DNA of 64,000 nucleotides from positions 15,591,505 to 15,655,504 of the forward strand of contig CM047427.1 in NCBI GenBank assembly GCA_026168455.1. Reading direction: 5' to 3'. The translations under genes were made by a program, and so were the position numbers. Below the pieces are notes generated by a model, which was given only the letters and a program-made list of their open reading frames with translations, did no database searches and was not told the DNA's origin. Shown one piece after another: positions 12,493-25,250 of this stretch (within the stretch, counting starts at the first letter, position 1; each line of letters begins with the position of its first letter). The DNA comes from Theocolax elegans. Taxonomy: Eukaryota > Arthropoda > Insecta > Hymenoptera > Cerocephalidae.

Positions 12493-12625
12493 TTTCCTCG
12501 CTAGGCGTTTTTTCATTAACGCTCTCGTCCTCGTGTACTCTACCCTCTTTTTCGATTTTTCTCGCGAGCACCTCGTTCGTTGCACTCTGTTCCCTCACTC
12601 TTTTTCTCTCTTTCTCTACACTTTC

Positions 12626-12628
<3 letters not shown>

Positions 12629-12661
<33 letters not shown>
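12629..12661. repeat. (TC)n, 33 bp
   Basis: Second TC tract of the same right flank. Confidence 0.95.
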
Positions 12662-12663
<2 letters not shown>

Positions 12664-12670
12664 GTACAAT

Positions 12671-13380
12671 CTCTTTTCTCAAATAAGCTGGATTTTTCAT
12701 GACAGTTCCCTAACCGACATTTATCTCATGTTTCGAGCAAAAACCTTACAATTATGCAACAATGTGGTATTGCCTACCATCTTTCGGACATAGCTTTATT
12801 TTGTTTTAAATACATTTTTAATCTGTGAACACGTGATAGATCGTATTTGTATGTACAATACATTGTATTTGGTATAGTTGTGCATATATATTATTTTTTA
12901 TTAACTAAAACACTTATTTTGTCAGTGATTCATGAAATACAGAGTAACATAAAATCAATATAAATAAAAGACTGCTTTCACTTATTAATTATTGAAATTA
13001 TTGATTTAATAAGTTGATCATTACGTATTATTAAATAATTTTGGTGGCGGTTCTACATGTGTTATAATTAAAAAATAAAAAGTATTTCACTTAAACTTGT
13101 ATAGGAATGATCACGCAAACACTTATTATAACTATCTAATTATACAAAATTATTTTACTTCTATATTATCACTTCACAGTAATACGATTAAATGAAATAA
13201 TTATTTCCTGAAAGGCAACAACTTCGCATCCAGCTAGAAAAGTCATCTTACAATTATTCTCAGGTATACAACTGAAAAACAATGTCTAATCTTGTAAAAT
13301 AATCACTTACATAAAAGATAGACTTTTTTTCATTTGAATCAATTACGTAGATAATTGTACATCACGCGACTTTAACAAAA
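12671..13380. other. AT-rich spacer
   Basis: Very AT-rich; nothing recognised. Confidence 0.6.
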
Positions 13381-14400
13381 TGAAAAATCGCACACGAGAA
13401 TTAAAAAGCGAAATATAAATAGCGAAACCGTTATTCGTAATCACTCACGATATTCGAATTCGAAATCGTAAAACAGCATCGTTAAAGCAAGCGAGAATGT
13501 GAATAAAATATATACATATATATTCGTAAGTTAGACAGCGAGTGACAAAGAAAGAGAGAGATAAAAAGGGAATAGAATAAATAACTTTATATATTGGTGT
13601 GTCTACGAGGTACAAAATCAATAACACGATTCCATTCACTGATGGTAACATCAGTAGTAGAGGTAGCCCGTAACAATTAAGCCAAAGTAATTCCATTCCG
13701 CGGTTTAGCTTTCGCGCGCACCTATATATCGGCCAACGTGCGTATATCTATAGGTATAGATTCAGCTAGATAGATATGAAAACGCGAGAGAAAGAGACGT
13801 CATCCCGCGCTGGAGGACTTACAAAACCGCAATCACATTTTTATTCGACAGAAGAGTACGTACACGTACAGGTATACACGTGTGTTACGAACAACCGCAT
13901 TTAAAACACACATACGCACGCGATATTGACACGATCGCGAGTTTTTCGAATTGCCGCGGATAGTGAATATGTTCCGTTCCGAAAAAGCCGTTTTCCTAAT
14001 AAACATATAACAAGAATAATACACTGAATTTGATGTATCGAATTGAGGAAGGTTCTTCCCTATCGAGATCGGTCTTTCTCATCCACTTTGCGGGCTTTCC
14101 CATTCTATTCAATCTCGGGATATAGTCGTTGACTTGCATCAGTTTCCCCTACTCCCTCTATATACACGTATATATGCACGCTCGCTCGTCTCGGACGCGT
14201 CCTCTAATCAATTTATAACCTCCTCTATATATCGAGCTACATCGAAGGGCCATCTTGGTACTCTTACGTGTCCTCGTGCACGATCGCTTCTATCGTAACG
14301 GCGTCTAATCAAAGTCACCTATCTACCTTGCAAATGCATTATTACGTTCTCGATAGCACCGTTTCCACTCGACGCGATATTTTAATTACCTATTTTCGTG
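13381..14400. other. Skew island 11 (weak)
   Basis: Purine stretch 13545-13575, CpG-rich core 13690-13960, modest pyrimidine bias around 14050-14160. Confidence 0.35.
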
Positions 14401-14740
14401 ACTCCTTTACACGTATCGTTATTTTCTGGCAAAATTAATGAAAATTATATACCTATAAATTTTACTCCCACGCAAAAAATAGAAAACTTGAGTAAAGAAA
14501 TAAGTGTATAAAATGAGGCTAATATACGTCTCACGTGCAATTAATAATTTGTTTACAGTCAGTCAATCCTGGTGTATTTTTCAAAAACATCGAGTTGAAT
14601 ACCTTGTAAAAGAATACACGCACACGCGTTACAAAGTAACAATACAATCGAGATATTTATTATGAAAAGTCATTAAAACCCTAATAATTGTTAGGAGGGG
14701 CGAGTTATCGGAGCATCGATTAATTTATTGTTTATAAACA
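14401..14740. other. AT-rich spacer
   Basis: Nothing beyond short A runs. Confidence 0.6.
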
Positions 14741-15830
14741 GGTGTCCCTAAAAAACAAACTCGAGCGCAAAAGAAGAAATGAATGAAAAAAATAAATTAT
14801 CGGAGTGGTGAGGATCGAAGGGAAGGGAAGGGAAGGGAAGGTCTTAAATTTGTTGTCGGTAATAATACGGGCTGCCGCGGTGATTATCGTCGTGGATGTA
14901 AAGGACGAGGCCGCGAGATAATCGGACGAAACGAAATGGGCCCGAATAATCGATGCGTCGGAGGGCAGACGCGAACTGAGTAAAAGAGAATCCAAGGTGT
15001 ATATATGTGTATATGTGCAGTATATACGTGTACAAACTCGCTCGGTCGGTCGCATCTCATCAGATTAAAAGTTCGAGAGACGTAAATAAATGAGCTGCCG
15101 GGTACAATGGAGAGAACGAGACTCTCTCGGTACTCTCCCGTACACAGAAAGGGAGAGAGAGAAAACCGCGTTGTCGTCGTCGTTCTCGTTCCCGTTGTCG
15201 TTGTCGTCGCCCAAAGTGGGAGGGGGGCGACTAGCCGTTGGGTTCGCGTGTATACGGTATATCCGCCCCGCTCTTAGTATATTGGAAGAAATCTCCTTGG
15301 CTCACCCTCGCGCGCGCACAAAGACTCGCTCGTTTTATTATGCTGTACCGCGAGGTATAACTCTGATGATCCCCGAGCAGCTTCTTCGGTATTACTTTTT
15401 CTCCTCGTCCTCCCCTACCCCCCCTCCCCTTATGGGTACACACGTACACGATGCGAGTGACAGGACAACCGGTATAATTATACCAAACTCTCTCCCGTTT
15501 CGTTCGATCTTGTTCAAAATATTTGTCCTGGTATTCGGGGACGATAATCGGAATGGCCACTTGATTCTCTCGCTCGCTCTTTTTCTTTTTATGGGTACAT
15601 CGTCGAAAATTATCGGTAATGCGTGCGCGCGTGCGTTCATCGATATTATATTGTACAGCTCTCGTTTCGAATGACACACTCGAAGGGAGGGAGGGAGCCA
15701 TTTTTCTGGATGGATGCCACGGATGATTTCATATTGCACTCGAGCCTTTTGTGTAAGTGCTATTGTATATACCGCTATACTTTCCTTTTCTCTCTCTCTC
15801 TCTCTTTTTTCTATCCCACCCTGCAATTGA
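14741..15830. other. Skew island 12
   Basis: (GAAGG)5 and GA (15145-15162) on the left, GTC/TCG repeats (15168-15208), C/T-rich 15400-15430 and TC 15790-15806 on the right. A short purine patch near 15685 interrupts the pattern. Confidence 0.5.
14817..14841. repeat. (GAAGG)5
   Basis: Perfect pentanucleotide purine repeat at the left flank of its island. Confidence 0.95.
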
Positions 15831-16370
15831 TTTCATGCTCCGGAGAGTCTCTGATGCGTTACACGTCGTTTGCGGTGCTGTATTACGATTTTACTCGGCA
15901 ACATGTGAGCAATTACCACTATATTATAACGATATTACCACTGATTTATTTGACTGGGAAGCGATTTGTTTTATTTGGTTTTTTCGTTTAACGACTTTGT
16001 TTTCGTGCAAGTGCGTCACGTAACTTTCTCTTTTAATTACTTTTTTTATGTTTAACAATATATTTTAACGCTTCGAAGTAGCTGCACGGAAAAGAGTATT
16101 TTATTGAATCCGAAGAAATTGTTGAAATTGATTACGTAACAATTTAATCAATCCATAGTTAATATTGTATCTAAAATAAATATAAATTTATTCAAATCTA
16201 TCAAGCACTTATATACTTATTTATCTCAATAGAATATTTTTTCAAAGGTATATGTATATGCAAAACAATACATATTTTTCTACGTATCGGTGAGATGTTG
16301 CGAAGAAATATTAAATTCAATGAACAGTGGTTAGAATAAAATTTAGTTCCCCGATTCAATACGCAAGTTG
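15831..16370. other. AT-rich spacer
   Basis: Nothing recognised. Confidence 0.6.
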
Positions 16371-16970
16371 AACACGCGAATAAGTTTCGAAGCGAAATAA
16401 AATAAGCGAACCGCAGAGAAAAAGTAAGAAACTTTTAAATAAACCGTAAGGTTATAGTCTCGCAACTGACACGTATATATACGCAAAGAACGAAGGAGAG
16501 AAAAGTCATAACAAGCCGGAAGATCATAAGACTAGGAAGGAAATTAAGTCGCACCGCGCCTGCGTAGGATTTCGCGAAGAAGCTTCGCAATGTCGATGCG
16601 GTGACTCCCTTCCCTCCACCCTCCTCGCCCGTTTCGGGTGTACAATAGATTTCCGGTATTCGCGACATTGGTCCCCTTCTCGTTTTCTTCTCGGATCGAC
16701 GGATGAATCTTTCGCGGAACTCTCCCGCACAATCGGCTTCCTTTTCGCTAAAGTCTTTTTATCTCCGTCTCGCCCTCGGGCTCGGTTTAATTCGCTGATT
16801 AGGCAGCTCTGAACGACGAGGACCGGAAAATAATACCGGCTCGAGTTGAAAAGCCTTGGTATTTTTCAATTCTCTGCCTCCTCCTCCTCCTCCTCCTCCT
16901 TCCAGCTTATGCTTGCTCCTTCTCTTTTCGCTATAATACCAGAAAATTTCTTTTTCTTCGTATTCTACGT
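16371..16970. other. Skew island 13
   Basis: Purine flank 16380-16435, core 16540-16720, (CTC)8 and T/C-rich sequence on the right. Confidence 0.5.
16877..16901. repeat. (CTC)8
   Basis: Trinucleotide pyrimidine repeat on the right flank of its island. Confidence 0.95.
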
Positions 16971-17340
16971 GTATATACATATATATATATACACTTGCAT
17001 TTTATTCCTGGTCATTTGCCAATTTTACGAGTAGTACCAACCTCGTTATCCCGAAGGTCGCGTTTACGAATACAATTCGACAAATGTGATCCATTCGTAC
17101 GCTAACTTTTCGAGCCATTGTGTATAGTTTGAGAAAGGTACAGAAACTCGGAGGTGTTTTCGATTATTATTCCAGAATACATTATTAAACACAGCACAAT
17201 ATTAACCAATTTTATTTATTTTATCACTTTGTTTTTTTAATATGCTAAATTAATCTATAACGTAATTCAGAAGCAATAGAATATATTATATTCTATAATA
17301 CTCAAAATAAGACTGGTAAAGCGAGTATAAAAACCTCAAT
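16971..17340. other. AT-rich spacer
   Basis: TA run 16973-16993, then nothing recognised. Confidence 0.6.
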
Positions 17341-17664
17341 AAAATTAAAGTAACAAGTAACTGCGAGCCAAAAAAAGAAGAGTGCCGCATACAAGTCAGG
17401 AGATAAATAGAGAAAGGGCAATCGGTTTATATTGCAACGCTGGCGCTATGTGACGATCAAGCAAAGACTGGCTCTTGTGTTTTCGAGAACAAATGCACTC
17501 GTTCCTCTCTTATATTTATATATATACACGTATATAGACTCTCATCTTGGCCGCCCTCTTTTCGCACAATAAGCGCAGCGGCGATGGCCGTCTTCTTCTC
17601 TGTAGAGCGAGCGCCATTAAAAAAACTTGCAATTAGCATTTAAAATATAAACCTTTAAAGACTA

Positions 17665-17711
17665 AGAGAGGAAGAGAGAGAGAGAGAGGGGGGGCGGAGT
17701 GGGGGGGGGGG
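17665..17711 (+). repeat. (GA)n followed by long G runs
   Basis: GA repeat 17665-17688, then G runs at 17688-17694 and 17701-17711. The two runs together could support a G4. Confidence 0.85.
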
Positions 17712-17861
17712 ACAAAGTGAAACGTCTAATGAAAAGACCTTTTAAATTGGCTAAATGGCTTTTTTCAGTCGCGGAAAACCCTGGCGTCGACCCCCCATCC
17801 GTCCTTCACTCTTCTATATACCGCTTTTAAAATGAACCTTACTCCCGATTGGCCGACTCGT

Positions 17862-17893
17862 TCACTCACTCACTCACACACACACACACACAC
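17862..17893. repeat. (TCAC)n then (CA)n
   Basis: Compound microsatellite. Confidence 0.9.
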
Positions 17894-18800
17894 CCACGTC
17901 TGTTTATCCGAGTGGTACATAAAGCACGTTCGTTCGAGTGTCTTCGTTCGGTTACTGTTTTTTTTTCGCGGATCCACAGTGATTCGTCGCGCTTGAAATT
18001 AAGACCAAGGGAAACAAGTATAAAACGACCGCAGTTATGTATACGAGCGAATATAAAAAATGGAATGTCGTTTTGCATCTAATTTTTGCTTATTTTTGTA
18101 TTACTAGTATCTTGGTATTTCGTTGCTGCGAAACTCACGAAAAGTAAAAACGAAGCGAAAGGAAGAATGTTTTTCCTTAACGAGAGAGCTATACGCTCGG
18201 GCACGTTAATAATTCGCACTCGGACGAATCCATTGTGTCCGCGACACGCGACCGTTCCAATTACAGCGCGCGTCGCTCATTTCTCGGGTTTCTTCCGTGT
18301 CCCTCGTTTTCTTCTTCCTTCTCTTTCCCTCTATCTCTCTCTATGTATATATACGTATGCACCCCCGAACTTTTTTTCTCTCTCCGTACCTTTTTTTTCT
18401 CCAGCGCTTATTCCTCGAGAATTTTAATTACAATCGCAATTATGCTCGCGAATTTTTGCTTCAACGCCGCGAACTAACAATCTACGACGAGAGATTGATG
18501 CTACGACTCATCGATTGCATTTTTTCTTACTCGTGGTCTCATTAGCGAGAAAAGAGGCGCGTATACGTATCTCTCGAAAAGTTAACGTTACGTGTAGGTG
18601 TGCGTATTTGTGAGAGAGAGCGCGCGCCCCTTTTCGACGGCGCGAACGACCGATAAGAAGTTTCGTACTTGTCCCGATCTTCACGTCCAGTGTGTTTGTG
18701 CAAAGGGATCCGAGATCACGATGGCTTCTTCAGACGCGACGAGTGCCATCGACTAATTTTTCTTCGTTCGCATCGACGAATCTTATCTTCGTTTCAGCTA

Positions 18801-19340
18801 ATATTCCATACTTGGAGTATTGTTGTTTTAAGTATAATTTTTTTAATTTTATTTATTCAAATTTTCTTTTAAACATTTAATTTATTTACGTCTGTGGTAC
18901 TTCTTATATTATTACACTACAATTATAGAGAATATATAAACATTATCAGTATATTTATACACTTAATAATTTATATGAATATCTTATATATTTAACAAAG
19001 ATTCATTTTCAAGGTATATGTCAAGATAATTTAGAAGAAAGTACATAATAATTATTTGCTGTCATGCTCGAAAACTCGTTTAAAATAATTATTTAAAACA
19101 CGAATAATTAGTTTTGTGCAAAACTATTACTTCTATTTAATTTAATGGTTTAAATTGATATCTATCAATAATATTTTACATTTTAATTAAGATTATACAA
19201 AAATATAGGTGGTTTATAAACAAATCAGCTGAGTTATTGTAACATTCTAATGAAAAATAATTTTTCTATAACGAAAGCAAAACAATTACAAGAAGTTAAA
19301 GTACCTTTTAAGATAATTAAATAATTATTCTAAATATGTA
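18801..19340. other. AT-rich spacer
   Basis: Nothing recognised. Confidence 0.6.
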
Positions 19341-20250
19341 CTTGGGCAAAAAGTGTACACGTCATTAACCGATCGAGCTGTACTCCCATTAGCAGAAGTA
19401 GTAAAAAAAAGCAAGAAAATAAAAAAAAAGATCAAGTATAAACTATACAACCGCAAAAAGTATACATAATCGATCGGAGTCGACTGAATGATCGGTCGTC
19501 GTAAAAGAGTACAAAAAAAAGAGAACCAAGAAAGAAAAGAAAAACTCGACGTCGTCGAGGTTGTAAATTTGTCAGTAGCACACACGGGTCCAAAAATAAC
19601 CAAGGTACATTGAATGGCAGCTCTCTCGTGAGATTTCATTGAGTCGAGTAGCGTCTTCTCGAGGGAACAAAAGGTAAGAGAACCGAGACGGGTAAGTTAA
19701 AAAGTTCCGTCGTGTACACTTATACTTCCGTGGTGGTGACAACGAGATCAATTGTGACCCGAAGCTACCGGTCGAGAGAGAGCAAAAGAGAGAAGGAGAG
19801 TAGCAGGTTACTAATAGCCTGTCCGGCACGCACGCGATTCATTCATAAATACCGCGAAAGAGAGAGAGAGAGAGAGAGTGAGTGGATCTTTCATTCACCA
19901 AAGGATAGAAAGAGACCGAGTCTGCTTAATAACTGATGCGTTAACGAACTGTGTAACAGGCGGTAAATAAGGAACCTGTAATTACGGGCGCCGACGCGCG
20001 AGAAACGGGACCACCCACGTTCGTAGCAGCTCCCTCCCGCTCTCCGCTCACCTATACCATCATCCTACTCCTGTAGTACTACTACCTTGCTACTTCACGC
20101 AAAGGATCGAGCTGCTGCGCCTCGACATTATTCTCACCGTGAGATTCACGTATTTTCTTCGCTCGATCGCTGCGTCTATCGAGCTCTCTTTTGCGGTCGC
20201 TAATGATCCGTGTCTTGACCTTTGATTTCACACTTCTTTTTCCTTTCCTA
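19341..20250. other. Skew island 15
   Basis: Purine-rich 19395-19885 including GA at 19860-19878, core near 19950-20030, pyrimidine patches at 20030-20090 and 20230-20250. Confidence 0.5.
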
Positions 20251-20980
20251 TACACGACTATTTGTAAATTATTGTACTGATTTGCGAGTGTTTCGATTTT
20301 ATAATCATACAAAAAATTTCGCTGCTTGTTCTTCAAATAACTTTTACCGAGTTACTCACACAGAATTGTTTATGCTTATGCATCAACAAGGTAACACCGT
20401 GCTATAATTTAAAGTGTGCATTTTCTCTTTTAGAGTAATCAACATTTATCGTGCAAAATGTGTTTAATAATACATAATAATATAATAATCGTTGAATAGA
20501 AAAAAAATTTATAATTGATAATTGCTGTGTAAAATAGGCATTGAATTATAACGATAATTATAACTATTAACAGCGTAACGCATATATTTTGTAACGCTTT
20601 TAGTCGTAAAAAAACCAACAACGCTCTAAATTGCAACATGATCGTAACTATATAATGTTTATGCTAACTACGGTATTACGTTATTATCTACATAAAACTA
20701 AAAGTAGTTATTTATATCGATAAGAGCACAGCTTACTCAAAAATTTAGAAAATATTTAAGTAGTCGGTGATTTCATAAAAAATAGCTCATATTAGAATTC
20801 ATAATGTTATAAACGTATAAAAATTATTTCATTTATTTATTACACACACGTATACGATTCATCAAATGTTTAGTATAAATTTGAAGTAAACTTACTAAAC
20901 GTACTGAAACTTTTTTCATTTCCGAATTGTTGAATTGCGTATCAAATATATGGGAAAAACCTGTTTCTGCTAAAGTAATC
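20251..20980. other. AT-rich spacer
   Basis: Nothing recognised. Confidence 0.6.
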
Positions 20981-21550
20981 TTATTCAAGTAAAAAAAAGA
21001 AGAGCGTGAACCGAATACAAAGGTCGATGGTTCGATGTTCGAATTCTTTGTAATAGAAAGATAAAAAGGTTAAATGAGCGCGAGAGGGGGGGGGGGGGTG
21101 AGGTGGAGCAGGGGGAGGAGGAGAATGAACGACAAGAGATAGGATATATTTTTATGGGTGCTGGCGCGGATTTAACTCGATCCTCGGTCCGATCCTCGAA
21201 ACGCGAACACGCGTCAAAGGAGGACGTCGAACTCGCGCATGCAGGACTACATAACTACATGGAATAATCATTGCGATACGAGGCGCAGCTAAATCGGCTC
21301 GTTATAACATTCGAGAGCTATACTTGAATCGCGAGAGAGAGAGAGAGAGAGTGAGAGCGGGCGGGAAAGAGGGATACTTACTCTGAAAGTTTTCTTAAGT
21401 ATTTTCAGTACGTTTTATTTGCCAGAGTTTTGGCACTGTCGTGTACGAGAGTCTCTTACTACCGATGCCTCGCTAATGACACGTGCGAGCGACGAATGTA
21501 AAATCCTTCCTACTTCGATTCCCTTTACTCTAGCTTTTTTATTTCGCTAT
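20981..21550. other. Skew island 16
   Basis: Purine 20990-21125 with G13, CpG-rich core 21160-21300, GA at 21334-21352, weak pyrimidine flank after 21490. Confidence 0.4.
21086..21098 (+). repeat. G13 homopolymer
   Basis: Uninterrupted G run in the purine flank of the island at 20981-21550. Confidence 0.9.
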
Positions 21551-22370
21551 ATGCTATTTTCGTTCGAACCGTTCGATGCTCTAATTTCACTTATTTTTAT
21601 TACATTTCCAAATTGTTTAATTCTTTCATTCTCTTTATTATCATTAAATATAAATCAAAACGACGTTAAATATGAATAATTATTTTTAGTAGAATTAATA
21701 CGTTTCAACATCCATTCGCAAATAAAAGCAATTGAATAAATAATTCAATTAAGAATAACAAATTATCAATGTATTTGTAGGAAGTACACGTGTTCACGAA
21801 AATAGAATCACGTTTTTTTCTAATAATGGAAAAGCATGGATGGGAAAGAAAAATCAGTAACACATTTACTTTAAATGTTCAATTTAAAATAAAATACATA
21901 TATATTTAAAATAAATGTAGAGAATGAATCTTAATAACGTTGGTGAATATAGAATAAGAGGTAAATTAAATATCCGAATGAAATTCATTGTACGTACGAG
22001 GGAATGAATAGGTTATCGAGACTCGGGACGGAGAGCTTACGAATAGATTGACGTGTCGCTGTTGTATTGGATCGTGCGTCGCGATACAAAAGAGATGATA
22101 AATTACACCGAAACAAGTTCAGGGTTATAAGTCTCACTGTAAACGATTACTTTTTCCAAAACACCGAACGCTATAAATGTTCGATAGGCTCGTTAAACTA
22201 GATACAACTATTTTTAGTTTCTAAATTATTTAAAGCACTTTGTTCTACTTGAAACAGGAATTAAAATATTTAAAACTATTTGAATACGGTAAAAATGCAG
22301 AGCTTATAAAATGTTACACCATATGTAATTTTTACATTAAAAAATGTATACGTTACAAGATACGTCAAGC
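21551..22370. other. AT-rich spacer
   Basis: A minor CpG-bearing patch at 22010-22090; otherwise nothing recognised. Confidence 0.55.
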
Positions 22371-22464
22371 CTAGAGAACTAGAGAGAGAGAGAGAGAAAG
22401 AGAGAGAAAGGGAGAGGCAATGTATATAGTAAATGGAAGGCACATTATACAGTCCATTCTCCCG

Positions 22465-22499
22465 TATATAGGCGTTATATAGAGGAGACCGCACTCAGT
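22465..22499 (+). promoter_or_regulatory. Candidate core promoter (TATA + initiator)
   Basis: TATATAG begins at 22465 and the insect initiator pentamer TCAGT is at 22495-22499. The initiator A is at 22497, which puts the TATA box at -32, inside the usual insect window. A second TATATAG at 22476 is too close to serve the same start. No downstream promoter element was seen at +28. The site sits between a GA tract (22381-22411) and a TC tract (22630-22651), at the switch point of the island. Confidence 0.4.
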
Positions 22500-22549
22500 G
22501 TCTCTCTACGGGTTGTTCTCTGTCGCGAAATTGCCGTAACACAGTCAAG
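22497..22549 (+). other. Candidate 53-nt noncoding first exon
   Basis: From the predicted start at 22497 to a strong splice donor, AAG|GTATGT, with GT at 22550. No ATG lies in the exon, so it would be a 5' leader spliced to a distant exon. No acceptor or downstream exon could be assigned inside this window. Confidence 0.3.
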
Positions 22550-23000
22550 GTATGTGTTATAGAGCGCCAGACACTGCTCATTAACGCATTACTGTCTCCC
22601 TGTTGCCGGAGAGCTCCCTAGACACTATTCTACTCTCTCTCTCTCTCTCTCCCCTTTGATTCTCTTTCCATTTTCACTTTACCTCTGGTCATTTTCGGTT
22701 TTATTTTTTATTACGATTTTCTCGTGATTCGATAAAAATTCAATCGTTTTTCATACCGTACGTACATATATGTCGTTCAAGAAGTAGAGCAGACTGCTTT
22801 TTTTTGTTTCTCTGACTTACCTGTAACATAAAAAGGAATATATTTTTAAAATTTATGTTCAATTATAAAAATGGTTACAATTTGATTAATTATTGTAATG
22901 ATATCGGCTACTTGGTTCGTTTAATACAATGATAAATTAAGTAACTCAATTTTATAAACTGATGTTCAATATACATCGCTCTTGGTATATACACTTTATA

Positions 23001-23660
23001 ATGAAGTGAAGGTCGGTAATAGCGCACGAAAGGAAACAAACGTCGAGTAGATACGCAGAAGGGTGCATGATAATAAACAAAAAGAGTACAAAGAAGATGA
23101 AAATCGTCGAATCGTCAAACGTGTTCACTCGATGACATATGTCACGGTGATGCAACTAGAGGAGCTATTTAACTAATCAGTTTGCAGTCGAGAACGCATC
23201 GAATCGTTCGTCCCTTAGGTAGAGTAGGTAGATGGGTACACACACACAGCACTCTCTCTCTCACTCTCTCTCTCTCTCTCTGACAAGCATTAATGTGTAC
23301 ACAGCGAGGAATCCCGATATAAGCCCGGTCGCGCCGAACCCGACGCAGCTCCATTACGCGGTGTGTCATCAGCAACGCCGCAGCACCCGAGAACCACCGC
23401 GTAACGCTGAATCCTCTAATACGTATATACGCGCGAGGCCGCAGTTTGCCGTTGCCAGTGACAACTCCGAGGACCCACCCGGGCATCGACAACACCAGCA
23501 CCAACGTTATTTCTTCGCGTGTTTGCGCCCCACGCGATACTCTCCTCATTAGTGACGATCAATCAAATTATTTCCTCGAATCAAACCTCGATATGTACAC
23601 GTAACAACCACCCTTCGCCTCTCCTCTCGTCTCCTCTCTTGGTCCTTTATTTCGTTTGCG
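23001..23660. other. Skew island 18
   Basis: Purine flank 23075-23110, TC 23253-23281, GC-rich core 23300-23530 open on both strands, pyrimidine flank 23605-23650. Confidence 0.45.
23253..23281. repeat. (TC)n
   Basis: TC repeat with one ACT interruption, preceded by a short CA run (23239-23248). Confidence 0.9.
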
Positions 23661-24030
23661 CTGTCCTCCAAAAATTCAGTCAAATTGATATATACTCCTT
23701 ATACGACTAATCAACTCTTTTTGTTCCTACGAAAAGCGCGTATAGATCTAAACTATGAGAGATGAGTTTCGAACATTTTATCATCACTATTTCGTCGAAA
23801 TGAAGGGTATTTATTTTATTCCTGTAAACTTGTAGTAAAGTTTTTATAATACTAAATATACGAAAAATGTGAAATAAAAAATTGACATCTTTTATTTGCG
23901 TTTGGTTCAGTATAGCTCGGACGAGTTGAAAGTCCCTTATTTCATCCGTTCCACGTCGAATATAAAAAACCTTAGACACGACGATTATTGCACGGTACAT
24001 ACGTCGCGGAAAAACTGTTGGACCAAAGAA
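23661..24030. other. AT-rich spacer
   Basis: Nothing recognised. Confidence 0.6.
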
Positions 24031-24850
24031 TAAATGTAATTTCAACTGTGAATTTCCCACGAAGAGATTTTAAGGGCCGTGTCTCTCGGTCGGGTGGAGT
24101 AGGACATACGTCGTCGTGTGTCGCCCCTTTCGTCCCGCGTAAAACACACACAATGCCCGGAGTAGACGATGTGCAGGTAGGATTAAGCCGTTGTCCGCTA
24201 CCCTACTGCCAAGTTTACGAGATGATGAGCTCACCCCCCTCTTGTCACTTGTGTAACTACACGGATTTCACCAAGAGGGGCTTGATTACACGATGCGCCC
24301 GCGTTAAACGCACGAATCTGGCTACGCTGGCTAAAACGCGGGGCGGCGAGAGGGAGGGTGGACCGGAGGGGGGAGGGAGAGAAAAAAATCCCTTCTGGCA
24401 ACGTCGATGGCACAATAATGGGGACAGATTATAATCTTGTCTACCCCCCGGGGGACGAGCGCGACTGTCATTGCGTACATACAGGTCTGTCCGTGGCTCT
24501 GTGTGCCTCTGTGTGTCCGTGTGTGTGTTCACGGTGTCTTGTCACTGGGCCCCGGCGCACGGCCTAATTAAGTGCAGATAATGGATCCGACAGTTGGTCG
24601 CATTGTCCCTGGACCCTAAAAACCAGCTTCGGCTAATCCGAGAACCGAAAGACCCGGTGCGCTAACTGCCGTAACCGAATTTTTCTTCGTTAGCTTTCTT
24701 CCTCTGCTTTAGAGGTATCACTGCTTTCTCGAGGACCTACCGGTTGACTCGACTTTCGGATTACCCGCGATGCTCCTTTCGCGTTCGTTCTTTTCTACAT
24801 TTTCCTTGTTCCTATAGTGTACGTTGATCTAGTGCTAAAGTTTTCCACCT
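24031..24850. other. Skew island 19 with regulatory-looking core
   Basis: Purine/G-rich 24340-24390, palindrome CCCCCGGGGG at 24445-24454, NK-homeodomain-like TAATTAAGTG at 24565-24574 in a repeat-free block 24550-24680, pyrimidine-rich 24680-24800. Confidence 0.45.
24153..24176 (+). CDS. Possible 8-codon start exon
   Basis: ATG with A at -3 encodes MPGVDDVQ, directly followed by CAG|GTAGGA with GT at 24177-24178. The donor is good, but so short a candidate cannot be validated from this sequence. Confidence 0.1.
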
Positions 24851-25250
24851 TTTACACTTTCTTTTTATATTTTTACTTAAAGTTACATTTTTTACCTAAT
24901 TTAAATCACTTATAGTTTAAATGAAACGACGATTTATTTTAAATAAAATTAAAAGGTGTTATTAATAAGAATTAACATTATAAAATGTAATAAAACGATT
25001 TTAAATTCAAGTTAACGCCAAAAAGCTATAATAAATATTAAAATAACATATAATTTGATAACCAATTGCGCAAAGGAAAACCATTCTTAAAATATTGAAA
25101 TAATAATAGATTGATTTCTCGGTATAGAGTAATAAAACATTGATATATAATATAGAATGAATTATTAAAAAGGAATCTACAACGAACAATTTAGCGTGTG
25201 TAGAAAACATTTCGGCAGCAATAATTACTCGATTTATGTATATTAACAAA
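24851..25250. other. AT-rich spacer
   Basis: Nothing recognised. Confidence 0.6.

Larger units (their letters stand above)
11481..12670. other. Skew island 10
   Basis: Purine tracts at 11610-11655, 11917-11955 and 12284-12311, then TC tracts at 12453-12489 and 12629-12661. This is the clearest GA-left/TC-right example. Confidence 0.6.
17341..18800. other. Skew island 14
   Basis: Purine flank 17360-17410 and the GA/G tract 17665-17711, core 17760-18260, pyrimidine 18300-18420. A smaller CpG-rich tail lies at 18540-18780. Confidence 0.5.
22371..22730. other. Skew island 17
   Basis: Compact island: GA 22381-22411, candidate promoter and first exon 22465-22549, TC 22630-22651. Confidence 0.6.

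Noticed and set aside
14741..14760. GGTGTCCCT-like sequence resembling ends of insect DNA transposons
   Set aside because: No matching inverted end or duplication found nearby.
21020..21060. GGTTCGATGTTCGAATTC as a tRNA T-arm
   Set aside because: No A box or cloverleaf could be built upstream.
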